DNA from: Prevotellaceae bacterium
Lineage (GTDB): Bacteria > Bacteroidota > Bacteroidia > Bacteroidales > Bacteroidaceae
Reading direction: 5' to 3'
NCBI GenBank assembly: GCA_031262785.1
Contig: JAISHB010000072.1
Span: 1 to 38,589 of the forward strand
Length of the DNA stretch: 38,589 bases
The stretch's first letter is position 1; the number at the start of each line of letters is the position of its first letter. Below are positions 9,306 to 17,755 of this stretch, one piece after another. The position numbers and the translations under genes are program-made. The notes under the pieces were generated by a model. The model ran no database searches and was not told where the DNA came from. It saw only the letters and a program-made list of their open reading frames with translations.

Positions 9306-10208
9306 TTACTTCTTTCGGAATACATAAATCATGGAGCTGCTTCGTTCGCGCTTGCCGATGGTGCCAATAAGAGCCACCAGTCCCGTAATCATGCCCCGCA
9401 GGAAGGGGAATGAACGGCCAATATACTTCTCGCTCAAGATGGAGATGTAGAATGCATCAAAGGGCATGGCATAGCGTGCTTTCAGGGCAAACCCGTGTTT
9501 CGACCCCCACCGCTGCATGGTGTCCGGAGTGAAATGCCACAGATGGCGCGGCACGTCGTAGGCTGCCCAATAGGCTCCATACACCTTGGCGTCGTACGAC
9601 GAACAGTTGGGCACGGCCACCACCAGCACGCCCGTTGGCTTGAGCAGTGTGTCCAGTGTTTCCCACACGCGGTCGAGCGGTTCCAAGTGTTCCATCACAT
9701 GCCAGAGCGTGACCACGTCGAAGCTTTCGGGCGAATAGTGGTGCAAAGCCTCATCGGGGTGTATATCCAAGTCGAAATGCTCTTTGGCAAAGGCGCGTGC
9801 CTGCGCGCTCTTCTCGATGGCCTCCACCCTCCATCCTTCCCGTCGCATGGTGTCGGCAAAATAGCCGGTGCCGGTGCCGATGTCCAGCAGGCTGCCCGTG
9901 GAAAGATGGGTTTCGCGCATCACCAAGCGCGCCTTGCGTCGGAGCATATAGCTGCGTACGATGTGGTAGGCGCGGTTGACGACGCCTTTCTTGGTATCGG
10001 AGTGTGAGATGTAGTCGGAGGTTTCGTAATAGCTTTCTATGCAGCTCTCGGGTGGGAAGTTCTGGGTAAACAGAAAGCCACACGCTACACATCGATACAA
10101 ATAGAAGATTTCGCTCGATGCATAGTGATCAATGCAGGTTAAGTCGCGCTTGAGCTTCGAACTACCGCATAGTGGACACGTTTTTATAGTGATTTTACTC
10201 TTTGACAC
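9306..10208 (-). CDS. Class I SAM-dependent methyltransferase with N-terminal zinc ribbon
   Basis: The N-terminus carries a four-cysteine zinc ribbon (CPLC at 11-14 and CVAC at 40-43). It is followed by a Rossmann methyltransferase domain with the SAM-binding motif LLDIGTGTGYFA (107-118) and the post-motif WHVMEHLE. This architecture resembles methyltransferases acting on nucleotide sugars or on quinone-type substrates, but the substrate cannot be deduced here. The start appears to be GTG at 10208 (MSKSKITIKTCPLC). It is the first gene of the ftsX-metK run and is preceded by a leader with a terminator at 10313-10337. Confidence 0.88.
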   Translation of the reverse strand: MSKSKITIKTCPLCGSSKLKRDLTCIDHYASSEIFYLYRCVACGFLFTQNFPPESCIESYYETSDYISHSDTKKGVVNRAYHIVRSYMLRRKARLVMRETHLSTGSLLDIGTGTGYFADTMRREGWRVEAIEKSAQARAFAKEHFDLDIHPDEALHHYSPESFDVVTLWHVMEHLEPLDRVWETLDTLLKPTGVLVVAVPNCSSYDAKVYGAYWAAYDVPRHLWHFTPDTMQRWGSKHGFALKARYAMPFDAFYISILSEKYIGRSFPFLRGMITGLVALIGTIGKRERSSSMIYVFRKK

Positions 10209-10227
10209 ACTATTCCCTAATTTGATG

Positions 10228-10235
10228 CAAATTAA
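10228..10235 (-). promoter_or_regulatory. Weak -7-like box upstream of the methyltransferase
   Basis: On the minus strand this reads TTAATTTG, one mismatch from TAnnTTTG, 20 bp before the GTG start. No good -33 partner is visible. Transcription could instead enter from the stronger promoter at 10380-10409 by passing the terminator at 10313-10337. Confidence 0.25.
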
Positions 10236-10312
10236 CGAATAAAATGGTTCACAGCCCCTTTTCGTTAAGTTGTTTTAATAATATTGCCCGAAGGAGCTTC
10301 GCATAGAGGCAT

Positions 10313-10337
10313 AAAAAAAGGAGTGCCGCTGCACTCC
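10313..10337 (-). terminator. Intrinsic terminator or attenuator before the methyltransferase operon
   Basis: A 7-bp perfect stem (arms 10320-10326 and 10331-10337, 4-nt loop) is followed directly by seven T on the minus strand. Confidence 0.8.
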
Positions 10338-10374
10338 AACTTTGTTAACCTTAAATCTAATACTATGAAAAACA
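10313..10374 (-). ncRNA. Short attenuated leader or small RNA of about 62 nt
   Basis: A well-formed promoter (10380-10409) is followed on the minus strand by about 40 nt of AU-rich sequence. Then comes a hairpin, GGAGTGC-AGCG-GCACTCC (10337-10320), and a run of seven T (10319-10313), a classical intrinsic terminator. The product would be a discrete transcript of about 62 nt. If the terminator leaks, it would be the 5' leader of the methyltransferase-ftsX operon. The remaining gap (10209-10312 and 10410-10490) holds no gene I can support. Confidence 0.6.
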
Positions 10375-10379
10375 CGTTG

Positions 10380-10409
10380 CAAAGGTACGGCTCTTTGGCT
10401 AATCTGCAA
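10380..10409 (-). promoter_or_regulatory. Bacteroidetes promoter of the short leader RNA
   Basis: On the minus strand, TTG (10409-10407) is followed by a 19-nt spacer and TACCTTTG (10387-10380). This is a full match to the -33/-7 pattern of Bacteroidetes housekeeping promoters. Predicted transcription starts at about 10374. Confidence 0.7.
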
Positions 10410-10490
10410 GCAATTCGATCAAAAAAGGATGCTTCATAACATGTTTTAATGGAAATGTGCGGGCTATTAACTAAAAAGAACAGGATGAGC

Positions 10491-10536
10491 GGAAAAGAAG
10501 TACGCCCGTGCGCTTGCATGAAGCACACGGGCGTAC
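10491..10536 (-). terminator. Intrinsic terminator of the HU-like gene
   Basis: An 11-bp perfect outer stem, GTACGCCCGTG (10500-10510) with CACGGGCGTAC (10526-10536), continues after one mismatch into a 4-bp inner stem with a 5-nt loop. On the minus strand it is followed by TTCTTTTCC. It lies 23 bp beyond the gene's stop. Confidence 0.8.
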
Positions 10537-10558
10537 CAAACTCCTGACGAACGTGCCC

Positions 10559-11002
10559 CTATCCTTGAGGCACGTCGTCGTCGTCGTTGTTGTTGGAGTT
10601 GCCTGCCGTGTTGGCCATTTTATCGACCCACGTAAATTCGGCTTTCTGCAACTCCTCTTTCATCGCTTCACCAGGATGAAACACGACGTTTACACTCTTG
10701 ATGGCCGTAGCCTTCAACGCTTGCTCGGTAGTTGCCCCTTCCGAATGAAGCGTCACGGAGAAGCTACCCCAATCGCCCAGCTTAATGCTCTGGCTGTTTA
10801 ACAACGCACGCACCACCACCTTGTGCAGTTGACGGATGGCCATCAACGCTTCGGCCGGATTAAGCGTGGTCTCTTCGGCCACTAATTGCGCCACCTGGTT
10901 TTCATCCAGTGGCGTAGTGACATGCTGAACCGGGTACCACTTGCGTGGCGCCTTCGGCTTTGTCGGATTGAACCGCTGTACAGCTTTAATTAAAATACTC
11001 AT
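10559..11002 (-). CDS. HU-like DNA-binding protein (Bacteroidetes HU-related family)
   Basis: This 147-residue protein resembles the Bacteroidetes HU-related family. A basic N-terminus (KPKAPRKWYP, about 15-24) leads into an HU-type fold with helices at about 34-70 and the hallmark LGDWGSFSVTL (75-85), equivalent to the LxxFGTF region of HU. It probably binds and shapes DNA, though members of this branch are poorly characterised. The C-terminus ends in an asparagine/aspartate tail, NNNDDDDVPQG, almost the same as the tail of the unrelated DUF6261 protein at 25627. The gene is monocistronic: its own promoter is at 11287-11316 and its terminator at 10491-10536. The intervening leader of about 270 nt contains a tandem repeat array. 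Confidence 0.85.
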   Translation of the reverse strand: MSILIKAVQRFNPTKPKAPRKWYPVQHVTTPLDENQVAQLVAEETTLNPAEALMAIRQLHKVVVRALLNSQSIKLGDWGSFSVTLHSEGATTEQALKATAIKSVNVVFHPGEAMKEELQKAEFTWVDKMANTAGNSNNNDDDDVPQG

Positions 11003-11108
11003 ACCTTTTGAGATTTAAAAGAAACATGATCCCCATACCTTCGTGGTATGGTTCGAAGCACGAGTGGTAGAAGTATGCTCGAGCGGATGCTCTGCGATGC
11101 TTAGGCTA

Positions 11109-11279
11109 CTCGTACAACCATCCGCTTGCCGGTTGTGCAACTCCTTGGTGGATAGTTGTGCAACTATCCGGTTAGCAGTTGTGCAACTCTCGGGTGAATG
11201 GTTGTGCAACCATCGGGTGGGTAGTTGTGCAACTCTCGGGTGAGTAGTTGTACAACCCGCAGGCTGATGGTTGCTTTAC
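11109..11279. repeat. 23-bp imperfect tandem repeat array in the HU-like gene leader
   Basis: The core GTTGTGCAAC recurs at exactly 23-bp intervals, at 11132, 11155, 11178, 11201 and 11224, with GTTGTACAAC at 11247. Decayed copies lie at 11109 and 11270. In two units the flanks extend the symmetry in different ways: ATAGTTG-TG-CAACTAT (11152-11167) and ATGGTTG-TG-CAACCAT (11198-11213). The array is contiguous with no unique spacers, so it is not a CRISPR. It sits downstream of the inferred transcription start, so it should be transcribed in the 5' leader of the HU-like mRNA. Confidence 0.9.
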
Positions 11280-11286
11280 CCCGCCG

Positions 11287-11316
11287 CAAAAGTAGTACAA
11301 ACATTGGGATGTGCAA
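11287..11316 (-). promoter_or_regulatory. Promoter of the HU-like gene
   Basis: On the minus strand, TTG (11316-11314), a 19-nt spacer and TACTTTTG (11294-11287) match the Bacteroidetes consensus. Transcription would start near 11280 and give a 5' leader of about 278 nt containing the 23-bp repeats. The -33 lies inside a small hairpin (AAGGGC 11315-11320, GCCCTT 11325-11330) that on the plus strand is followed by TTTTT. Confidence 0.65.
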
Positions 11317-11463
11317 GGGCATCCGCCCTTTTTTTGTTGAGCAAAGCGAGAAAAAGGGATGTACAGAAATGAATACTTGTGTGATGTGCCGGAGCGGTTG
11401 ATTTTTCTGTGTAGCCGTGCGCCGTTGTACGCGGCCGAATCCAAACAAGGCCGACCCCAAACA

Positions 11464-11495
11464 ACAAGGGCGCGTTCGGAAGAACGCGCCCTTGT
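11464..11495 (-). terminator. Strong hairpin downstream of mutB
   Basis: A perfect 14-bp stem (11464-11477 with 11482-11495) closed by a 4-nt loop lies 20 bp beyond the mutB stop. The following minus-strand sequence, TGTTTGGGG, has only a weak U-run, so termination is likely but not textbook. The rest of the 11003-11514 gap is taken up by the HU promoter and the repeat array. Confidence 0.65.
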
Positions 11496-11514
11496 ACACC
11501 CAAAGGGGGAATGC

Positions 11515-13662
11515 TTACGCCTCGTCGAGCAAAATCTCGAGTATCTGGCAAGCGGCCTTGGCCACCGGTGTGCCCGGACCGAAGATGGCAGCTACGCCGG
11601 CCTTGTACAGGAAGTCGTAGTCTTGTGCGGGGATGACTCCTCCGGCAATCACCACGATGTCTTCCCGACCCAGCTTTTTCAGCTCTTCGATGATCTGCGG
11701 AACCAGCGTCTTGTGACCGGCGGCGAGCGAGGAAACACCCACCACGTGCACGTCGTTTTCTACGGCTTCGCGGGCTGCTTCGGCCGGGGTCTGGAACAGG
11801 GGTCCCATATCTACGTCGAAGCCGCAGTCGGCATAGCCGGTGGCTACCACTTTAGCTCCGCGGTCGTGTCCGTCTTGTCCCATCTTGGCAACCATGATGC
11901 GCGGCTGACGACCCTCTTTCTTGGCAAACTTTTCGGCCAGCTGACAGGCACGCTCAAAGTCGCTGTCGTTCTTACTTTCTGATGAATACACGCCTGATAT
12001 TGTTCTGATTACTGCTTTGTAACGTCCTACTATCTTTTCACATGCGTAGGAAATCTCGCCCAGCGTAGCGCGTACGCGGGCTGCTTCCACGGCCAGCTCC
12101 AGCAGATTGCCCTTGCCGGTCTGCACGCACTGGGTGATGGCCTCGAGCGCACGGTCTACGTCGGCTTGGTTGCGGGCGGCCTTGAGCTGCTTGAGGTGCT
12201 CGATTTGCTCTCCCCGCACGGCGGTGTTGTCCACCTCGAGGATGTCGATGGGGGCTTCTTTGTCCAAACGATACTTGTTGACCCCTACGATGGTTTGTGC
12301 ACCGCTGTCGATGCGTGCCTGCGTGCGGGCGGCCGCTTCTTCGATACGCATCTTGGGAATGCCGGTCTCGATGGCTTTGGCCATACCGCCCAGTTTCTCG
12401 ATCTCTTGGATGTGCTCCCATGCCTTGTGGGCAATCTCGTTGGTCAGGGTCTCGACGTAGTAGGAACCTGCCCACGGGTCGACGTTGCGGCAGATGTTGG
12501 TCTCTTCCTGAATGTAAATCTGGGTATTGCGGGCAATGCGCGCCGAGAAGTCGGTGGGCAGGGCAATGGCTTCGTCCAGCGCATTGGTGTGCAACGACTG
12601 GGTACCGCCCAGTGCGGCGGCCATGGCCTCGATACAGGTACGACCCACATTGTTGTAGGGGTCTTGTTCGGTGAGCGACCAGCCTGAAGTTTGGCAGTGC
12701 GTGCGCAGGGCCAATGACTTGGGATTCTTCGGGTTGAACTGATTGACCAGCTTAGCCCACAGCATACGGGCGGCGCGCATCTTGGCAATCTCCATGAAGT
12801 GGTTGGTGCCGATCGCCCAGAAGAAGGAGAGGCGGGGGGCGAAGGCATCAATGTCGATGCCCGCGTTCACACCGGCGCGGAGGTATTCCAGTCCGTCGGC
12901 CAAGGTGTAGGCCAGCTCGATGTCGGCGGTGGCACCGGCCTCTTGCATGTGGTAGCCCGAGATGGAGATGGAGTTGAACTTGGGCATCTTCTGCGAGGTG
13001 TACTCGAAGATGTCGGAGATAATCTTCATCGAGAATGCGGGTGGATAGATATAGGTGTTGCGCACCATGAACTCTTTGAGAATATCGTTCTGGATGGTGC
13101 CGGCCATCTCTTCGAGCTTGGCTCCCTGCTCCAGTCCGGCATTGATGTAGAAGGCCATGATGGGCAGTACGGCTCCGTTCATGGTCATCGAGACCGACAT
13201 CTTACTCAGAGGAATACCGTCGAACAGCGTCTTCATGTTCTCGAGCGAGCAGATGGATACTCCTGCTTTGCCCACGTCGCCTACTACCCGTTCGTGGTCG
13301 GGGTCGTAGCCGCGGTGGGTGGCCAGGTCGAAGGCCACCGACAGGCCTTTCTGTCCGGAGGCAAGGTTGCGGCGATAGAAGGCATTCGACTCTTCGGCCG
13401 TAGAGAATCCGGCATATTGGCGAATCGTCCACGGACGCATGACATACATCACCGAATAGGGACCGCGCAGGTAGGGAGCCACACCGGCCGCATAGCCGAG
13501 GTGTTCCATGCCTTCGAGATCTTCTTGGGTGTAGACCGGCTTGACGTCGATGTGCTCGGGGGTCTTCCAGCCGGCCGAGACGCCGTTGGCCTTTTGCCAT
13601 TCCGCACCGTCTATCGGTTGGAAGGCATCGTATATATTGATGGTTTTAAAATCGGGTTTCAT
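11515..13662 (-). CDS. mutB: Methylmalonyl-CoA mutase large subunit
   Basis: MutB is the catalytic, adenosylcobalamin-binding subunit of methylmalonyl-CoA mutase. It interconverts succinyl-CoA and methylmalonyl-CoA on the route to propionate in Bacteroides. The 715-residue protein has the substrate-binding TIM barrel (about 50-560) with [11 protein letters not shown] near residue 80. The C-terminal cobalamin domain carries the base-off motif DGHDRG (597-602), with the cobalt-ligating H599, followed by GVSSLAAGH and the GGVIP loop. The start ATG at 13662 overlaps the mutA stop (TAATG), implying coupled translation and 1:1 assembly with MutA. No cobalamin riboswitch is evident. Confidence 0.98.
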   Translation of the reverse strand: MKPDFKTINIYDAFQPIDGAEWQKANGVSAGWKTPEHIDVKPVYTQEDLEGMEHLGYAAGVAPYLRGPYSVMYVMRPWTIRQYAGFSTAEESNAFYRRNLASGQKGLSVAFDLATHRGYDPDHERVVGDVGKAGVSICSLENMKTLFDGIPLSKMSVSMTMNGAVLPIMAFYINAGLEQGAKLEEMAGTIQNDILKEFMVRNTYIYPPAFSMKIISDIFEYTSQKMPKFNSISISGYHMQEAGATADIELAYTLADGLEYLRAGVNAGIDIDAFAPRLSFFWAIGTNHFMEIAKMRAARMLWAKLVNQFNPKNPKSLALRTHCQTSGWSLTEQDPYNNVGRTCIEAMAAALGGTQSLHTNALDEAIALPTDFSARIARNTQIYIQEETNICRNVDPWAGSYYVETLTNEIAHKAWEHIQEIEKLGGMAKAIETGIPKMRIEEAAARTQARIDSGAQTIVGVNKYRLDKEAPIDILEVDNTAVRGEQIEHLKQLKAARNQADVDRALEAITQCVQTGKGNLLELAVEAARVRATLGEISYACEKIVGRYKAVIRTISGVYSSESKNDSDFERACQLAEKFAKKEGRQPRIMVAKMGQDGHDRGAKVVATGYADCGFDVDMGPLFQTPAEAAREAVENDVHVVGVSSLAAGHKTLVPQIIEELKKLGREDIVVIAGGVIPAQDYDFLYKAGVAAIFGPGTPVAKAACQILEILLDEA

Positions 13663-15677
13663 TACTTCAACAATTTAGCGTTATACTCTTTTAAAGTCTC
13701 CAGCACGTTGACGCGCACGTGGGTAAAGTTCTCGATGCCGGCAGCTTTCAGTTCGTCCATGCAAGCGGGAGCGCCTGCTACGATGAAGAGTGCTTTTCCG
13801 TCGACGGCTTTGAAGGCCGGCAGGGCATAGGTGGCATACTCGTCATCGCTCGAGCAGAGCACTACGATGTCGGCCTTGGCATCCATGGCCGCTTTCACGC
13901 CGGCCTCTACGGTGTCGAAGCCGAGGTTGTCCACCACTTCGTAACCGGCACAGGCCAGGAAGTTGCAGGCAAACTGGGCGCGCGCCTGTCGCATGGCCAA
14001 GTTGCCGATGGTGAGCATGAAAGCCTTCGGACGCTTGCCCGATGCTTCGGTTTGGAGGCGCAGGGCTTCAAACCCGGCGGCGGCACGGTTGAAGCTGAGC
14101 GTGGGGAAGTCGGCATCGCCGGTTTGGCTCTGGCAACCGCAACCACAGGCAAGGGGCTTCTTCTCTGCGGTGATTTCGCTGAAGTTGGGGTATTGATTGG
14201 TGCCGAGCAGGATTTCACGGCGTTGGGCTACGGCCGTGTGGCGTGCTTGGTTGCTCTCGCCCACGGCAGCTTGAACGCTTCCCGCTTTGATGGCTGCATA
14301 GAATCCGCCGGCCTCTTCTACCGAAAGGAAGAGTTTCCATGCCTCTTGGGCAATGGAGGCGGTGAGGGTCTCTATATAATAGGAGCCGGCAGCAGCATCC
14401 ACCACTTTGTCGAAGTGCGACTCTTCTTTGAGCAGCAGTTGTTGGTTGCGTGCCAGTCGTTCCGAGAACTCGTTGGGTTGGTTGTACACCTCATCGAAGG
14501 CCGATACACTCATCGAGTCGATGCCTCCCAGGGCGGCGCTCATCGCTTCGGTTTGCGTGCGCAGCAGGTTGACGTAGGCATCGTAGAGCGTGAGGTTGAA
14601 CGACGAGGTCTCGGCATGAATCAACATGCGGGCGGCGCAACGGCATCCTTTGCCCTCTTGGCAGCCGCAGGTACAGGCTTCGCCACACTTACAGTCGTCG
14701 CCGCATTGGCAATCGTCATCACATTTACAATCCTCTCCACACTGGCAGTCGTCGCCACAGTTGCAGGCGCATCCGCAGTTGCACGAACCGTCGGCGCAGT
14801 CGCATTCGGGATGGTAGGCATCCACGATGTTCGCCCACAACAGACGGGCTGCGCGGAACTTGGCGATTTCAAGGAAGTAGTTCGGGCTGATGCCCAAGTT
14901 GAATTTGATGTTCTTGGCCACCTTGGAAGCGGGAACACCGGATTCGGTGAGGCGACGCATATACTCGTTGCCCCAAGCCAGCGCATATCCCAGCTCTTGG
15001 TAGATGTAGGCACCGGCGTTGTTCAGCGCCAGGGCATCCACTCCCAGCACGCGGTAGCGGGGCAGGGCGGCGGTGGCCTCGATGAGTGCCTGGGCGGTGG
15101 CGGTGAGGTCTACCTTCTCTTTACCTTTGGCCAGCATCTTTTCCATCGGGTCGAAGCCGATAGAACCGGTGAGCTTCTTGAGGTTGTAGCCTTTTTGAGT
15201 GAAATAGGCCGTGAGCAGGTTGGCCAGCTCTACCACCTGTTTCTGACAGGTGTGGAAGTTCAGCTCCACGCATTCGGCGCAGATGCCTTCGAGCAATGTG
15301 TGGAGGTAGTCGGCACTGAGGTCGGCGGCTTGGATGCAGAAGCCCAGCGAGTCAACACCTTTATTAAGGATGTCGAGCGCCTTGGCATTGGCCTCTTTGG
15401 GACACTCTACGCAAATGTCCTGACGCACCAGCCATTCGTTATTATCCTTTTTGTTTCCTCTGAGGAACGGGAAGCAGCCGGGCACGGTGCCGACGGTTTT
15501 GAGTTCCTCAAGGTCTTCCATGCGGTAGAAAGGTTGAACCTTAAAACCTTCGTTGGTTTTCCAAACGAGTTTCTTCTCGAAGTCGGCGCCTTTGAGGTCG
15601 GCTGTGGCCTTGTCTAACCATTGCCGGGTAGATACAGGCGGAAACTCAGGGAAGAGTTTTTCTTTACTGTCTGCCAT
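13662..15677 (-). CDS. mutA: Methylmalonyl-CoA mutase small subunit with a cysteine-rich insertion
   Basis: MutA is the non-catalytic partner of MutB. The 671-residue protein is longer than usual for the family. The TIM-barrel region includes [20 protein letters not shown] (256-275) and [20 protein letters not shown] (353-372), and the C-terminal cobalamin-like domain lacks the cobalt-ligating DxHxxG motif, as expected. The oddity lies between [11 protein letters not shown] (to 291) and [11 protein letters not shown] (from 348): residues 292-347 contain 20 cysteines, mostly as C-x-C separated by acidic triplets (period six residues). A second small cluster, CGCGC, is at 511-515 in the inter-domain linker. 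The start is ATG at 15677, with a promoter about 65-90 bp upstream. Confidence 0.96.
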   Translation of the reverse strand: MADSKEKLFPEFPPVSTRQWLDKATADLKGADFEKKLVWKTNEGFKVQPFYRMEDLEELKTVGTVPGCFPFLRGNKKDNNEWLVRQDICVECPKEANAKALDILNKGVDSLGFCIQAADLSADYLHTLLEGICAECVELNFHTCQKQVVELANLLTAYFTQKGYNLKKLTGSIGFDPMEKMLAKGKEKVDLTATAQALIEATAALPRYRVLGVDALALNNAGAYIYQELGYALAWGNEYMRRLTESGVPASKVAKNIKFNLGISPNYFLEIAKFRAARLLWANIVDAYHPECDCADGSCNCGCACNCGDDCQCGEDCKCDDDCQCGDDCKCGEACTCGCQEGKGCRCAARMLIHAETSSFNLTLYDAYVNLLRTQTEAMSAALGGIDSMSVSAFDEVYNQPNEFSERLARNQQLLLKEESHFDKVVDAAAGSYYIETLTASIAQEAWKLFLSVEEAGGFYAAIKAGSVQAAVGESNQARHTAVAQRREILLGTNQYPNFSEITAEKKPLACGCGCQSQTGDADFPTLSFNRAAAGFEALRLQTEASGKRPKAFMLTIGNLAMRQARAQFACNFLACAGYEVVDNLGFDTVEAGVKAAMDAKADIVVLCSSDDEYATYALPAFKAVDGKALFIVAGAPACMDELKAAGIENFTHVRVNVLETLKEYNAKLLK
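14658..14765 (-). repeat. 18-bp in-frame tandem repeat coding the MutA cysteine stretch
   Basis: Six consecutive 18-bp units encode [30 protein letters not shown] and CTCGCQ. The units differ by synonymous and conservative changes (TGC/TGT, GAC/GAT, Q/K/N), which indicates that the cysteine pattern has been kept while the DNA drifted. The wider Cys-rich insertion spans 14637-14804. Confidence 0.9.
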
Positions 15678-15739
15678 AGTTTATTGAATTAAAAAAACCG
15701 AGTAAAAGTTATTAGTAGCCTCTTTTTGAATAAGGCGTG

Positions 15740-15768
15740 CAAAGATACTCATTATAGGCTGTCGGCAA
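15740..15768 (-). promoter_or_regulatory. Promoter of mutA-mutB
   Basis: On the minus strand, TTG (15768-15766), an 18-nt spacer and TATCTTTG (15747-15740) match the Bacteroidetes promoter pattern. The rest of the 15678-16151 gap, about 380 bp to the next gene, is AT-rich and holds no gene, hairpin or clear plus-strand promoter that I can support. Confidence 0.6.
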
Positions 15769-16151
15769 GGTATTATTTTGAATAAAATTCGTGTGCGGGC
15801 TGAGGGGAGGGGGTTGGTACTAAGTACGTTGTGTGGTGAAAACGGAAAGTGAGTCTTTTGCAGTGAGATAGAATGATTAATTAGTGATCGAATGAAGTCA
15901 TTTATATTTATAGGCATAACAATCCATTGCTCTGCTGTTTGGCGGAGCATCCCCGTATCTATACCCGGTTGTTGCTTAGGCGGACGTATAGATGGTGCGC
16001 GTGTACTCAATGTCTCCCATCTTTATTCTATCTCCCTGCTTGCCCTATGTTTTGCAACATATTAGATTATCTTTTCTTTAATAGTTCTTGGATAACACAT
16101 TTCTTTTTCATTCCTTTGTGGCGTTAATATAAAGTTAAACTATAATGATTT

Positions 16152-17576
16152 ATGAGAGGATTTAGGAAACCAGCTATTGCCAGGAACCTCGTGGGTTTGT
16201 TGGCGATTATCTTTGTGACCTCCTGTGCGGAAGGATTCAAAGACGACGAAACCTTCACCGGAGGTGTTACCAATGCTCAATTAGAAGCAGTACCGGCGGA
16301 CGACTTGGTCATCACCAAAAATGCAACGGCCACGCAAGCGATTGTAACGTGGCCTGTGGTGTACGGAGCGGGTGGATACGAAGTGACGGTCTACAACGTA
16401 GACGATGCGGACAACCCCACCGTCGTGGGTGCCTGGGACAAGAAGTTTGTCGACGGGAGCACCTGCTCCTTTGCCATTGCCGACGACAGCAAGTACAAAG
16501 TGGTACATCAGGTACTGGGCAATGCCAAGTTAAACAACAAGGCGGCGGCCGCCGCCACACAAGTGCCTTTTACGACCCTGCTTCCGGCAGTAATCATTCC
16601 GGGTGGTGCAGACCTGACGGCGTGGTTCACCCAATACCGGCTCGATACGGTGGACGTGGCACACGAGAAAGCATTTGAGCTGGAAGAGGGTGCCCGTTAC
16701 ACGCTCTCGGGCGATGTGGATCTCTTGCGCGTCAACCTGACCTTGCGCGGCAATAAAGTAAACCGTCCCACGGTGGTCATGACCGGCGGATTCCGCTCGC
16801 GCGGGGGAGGCAGCATCTTCAAGTACATCCGGTTTGAGTGTGAAGGATTGACCTCCAGCATGTTCTACGGCTTCAACGACATCCCCCAGGGGGCGCCCAT
16901 GAAGAGCGACGCCTGCTTGGTGACCAATCCGGTCACCTTCAAGGCGTGCACCTTCGAGAAGCTGCCCAAACCACTCTTTCACGACAATGGCAAGGCGTAT
17001 GCCGTGGAGAGCTTTACGGTAACCGACTGCCTGGTGGAACTGACCGACAACGGCTTTTTCTATCGCAACACCGCAAGCAAAGGAGCCGTCAAGGATTTCC
17101 TTATTGAAAACAGCACGGTTTATAAAAACAATGCCGGCACCGACTATTTCATGCAACTGAGCGGGCAACGCTTCACCGGACTGTGGACAACAGCCAGCCA
17201 GAGCTACGTCAACTGCACGTTTTACCGGTTCGACCGCATGCACAACTCCAACGGCTATTCGGTGGCCGGCATGAGCGTGAACGTGAAGAAGTGCATCTTC
17301 CTGGATTTCTTGCGCGACGGGGCTGCCCGCTACATCCTGCCCGGCGGCAATGTCAACAACAAGATCCTGACTTTTGCCGGCAATACCTATTGGCGAAACG
17401 GACAGCCCGACCCGGGCAACGGCAATTACGACAAGAGCCAGACCGAACTGGCCCAAGACCCGCTGTGTGCCGCTCCGGCAGAGGGTGACTTCACGGTGGG
17501 CAATCCCGCTACCATTGAACAGGGCATCGGCGACCCGCGCTGGCTGCCCGCTGCAGAACCCCAAACATCATTTTAA
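16152..17576 (+). CDS. Surface lipoprotein with FnIII-like and parallel beta-helix domains (DUF4957/DUF5123 type)
   Basis: This 474-residue protein begins with a lipoprotein signal ending in the lipobox VTSC (lipidated C25), followed by AEGFKDDE. Acidic residues near the cysteine favour export to the cell surface in Bacteroidetes. A fibronectin III-like domain (about 50-135) precedes a repetitive beta-helix region (about 170-460) with recurring short N/C-rich turns such as FKACTF and VKKCIF. The C-terminus has the GIGDPRWLP ending typical of DUF5123-type proteins found in pectin utilisation loci. It probably binds or cleaves a pectic polysaccharide at the surface; I cannot identify catalytic residues. 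It heads the plus-strand series lipoprotein-susC-susD. Confidence 0.8.
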   Translation: MRGFRKPAIARNLVGLLAIIFVTSCAEGFKDDETFTGGVTNAQLEAVPADDLVITKNATATQAIVTWPVVYGAGGYEVTVYNVDDADNPTVVGAWDKKFVDGSTCSFAIADDSKYKVVHQVLGNAKLNNKAAAAATQVPFTTLLPAVIIPGGADLTAWFTQYRLDTVDVAHEKAFELEEGARYTLSGDVDLLRVNLTLRGNKVNRPTVVMTGGFRSRGGGSIFKYIRFECEGLTSSMFYGFNDIPQGAPMKSDACLVTNPVTFKACTFEKLPKPLFHDNGKAYAVESFTVTDCLVELTDNGFFYRNTASKGAVKDFLIENSTVYKNNAGTDYFMQLSGQRFTGLWTTASQSYVNCTFYRFDRMHNSNGYSVAGMSVNVKKCIFLDFLRDGAARYILPGGNVNNKILTFAGNTYWRNGQPDPGNGNYDKSQTELAQDPLCAAPAEGDFTVGNPATIEQGIGDPRWLPAAEPQTSF

Positions 17577-17588
17577 TCCGGGCGGGTT

Positions 17589-17710
17589 GTTAGGGACGAC
17601 CTCTGCAAGGGTTAGCAGATGACCTCCCTAAGGGTTAGCAGATGACTTCCCTAAGGGTTAGCAGACGACCTCCCTAAGGGTTAGCAGATGACTTCCCTAA
17701 AAATTAGCAG
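17589..17710. repeat. 23-bp tandem repeat array between the lipoprotein gene and susC
   Basis: GTTAGCAG recurs at exactly 23-bp steps, at 17611, 17634, 17657 and 17680, with ATTAGCAG at 17703 and a diverged unit at 17589. Most junctions contain the palindrome CCCTAAGGG. Units alternate between GATGACTTCC and GACGACCTCC variants. No unique spacers are present. The array fills most of the 179-bp gap, and I see no convincing separate susC promoter. Confidence 0.9.
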
Positions 17711-17755
17711 CCCTTAACACCCTCCCCCCTGGTTTAATCATAATACCAACAAACA

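Noticed and set aside
10365-10439. 24-codon plus-strand ORF (MKNTLQRYGSLANLQ...)
   Set aside because: It overlaps the well-formed minus-strand promoter at 10380-10409 and has no independent support; noted only because its start context looks plausible.
11109-11279. CRISPR array
   Set aside because: The 23-bp units are contiguous with no unique spacers, the core is only about 10 bp, and no cas genes are present. The arrays at 17589 and 26511 are rejected for the same reason.
13719-15617. 632-codon open frame on the plus strand, antisense to mutA
   Set aside because: It mirrors the real gene in a GC-rich region, and its translation is low-complexity Gly/Val/Ala/His-rich with no family resemblance. 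The same applies to other long antisense frames, such as 30-974, 21162-22733 and 34005-35780.
15681-16010. 109-codon minus-strand ORF upstream of mutA
   Set aside because: No recognisable domain; it contains the mutAB promoter, and its composition looks non-coding.
13662-16151. Cobalamin riboswitch for mutAB
   Set aside because: The leader between the promoter and mutA is only about 60 nt and shows no B12-box-like structure. Cobalamin-dependent enzymes are also not usual targets.
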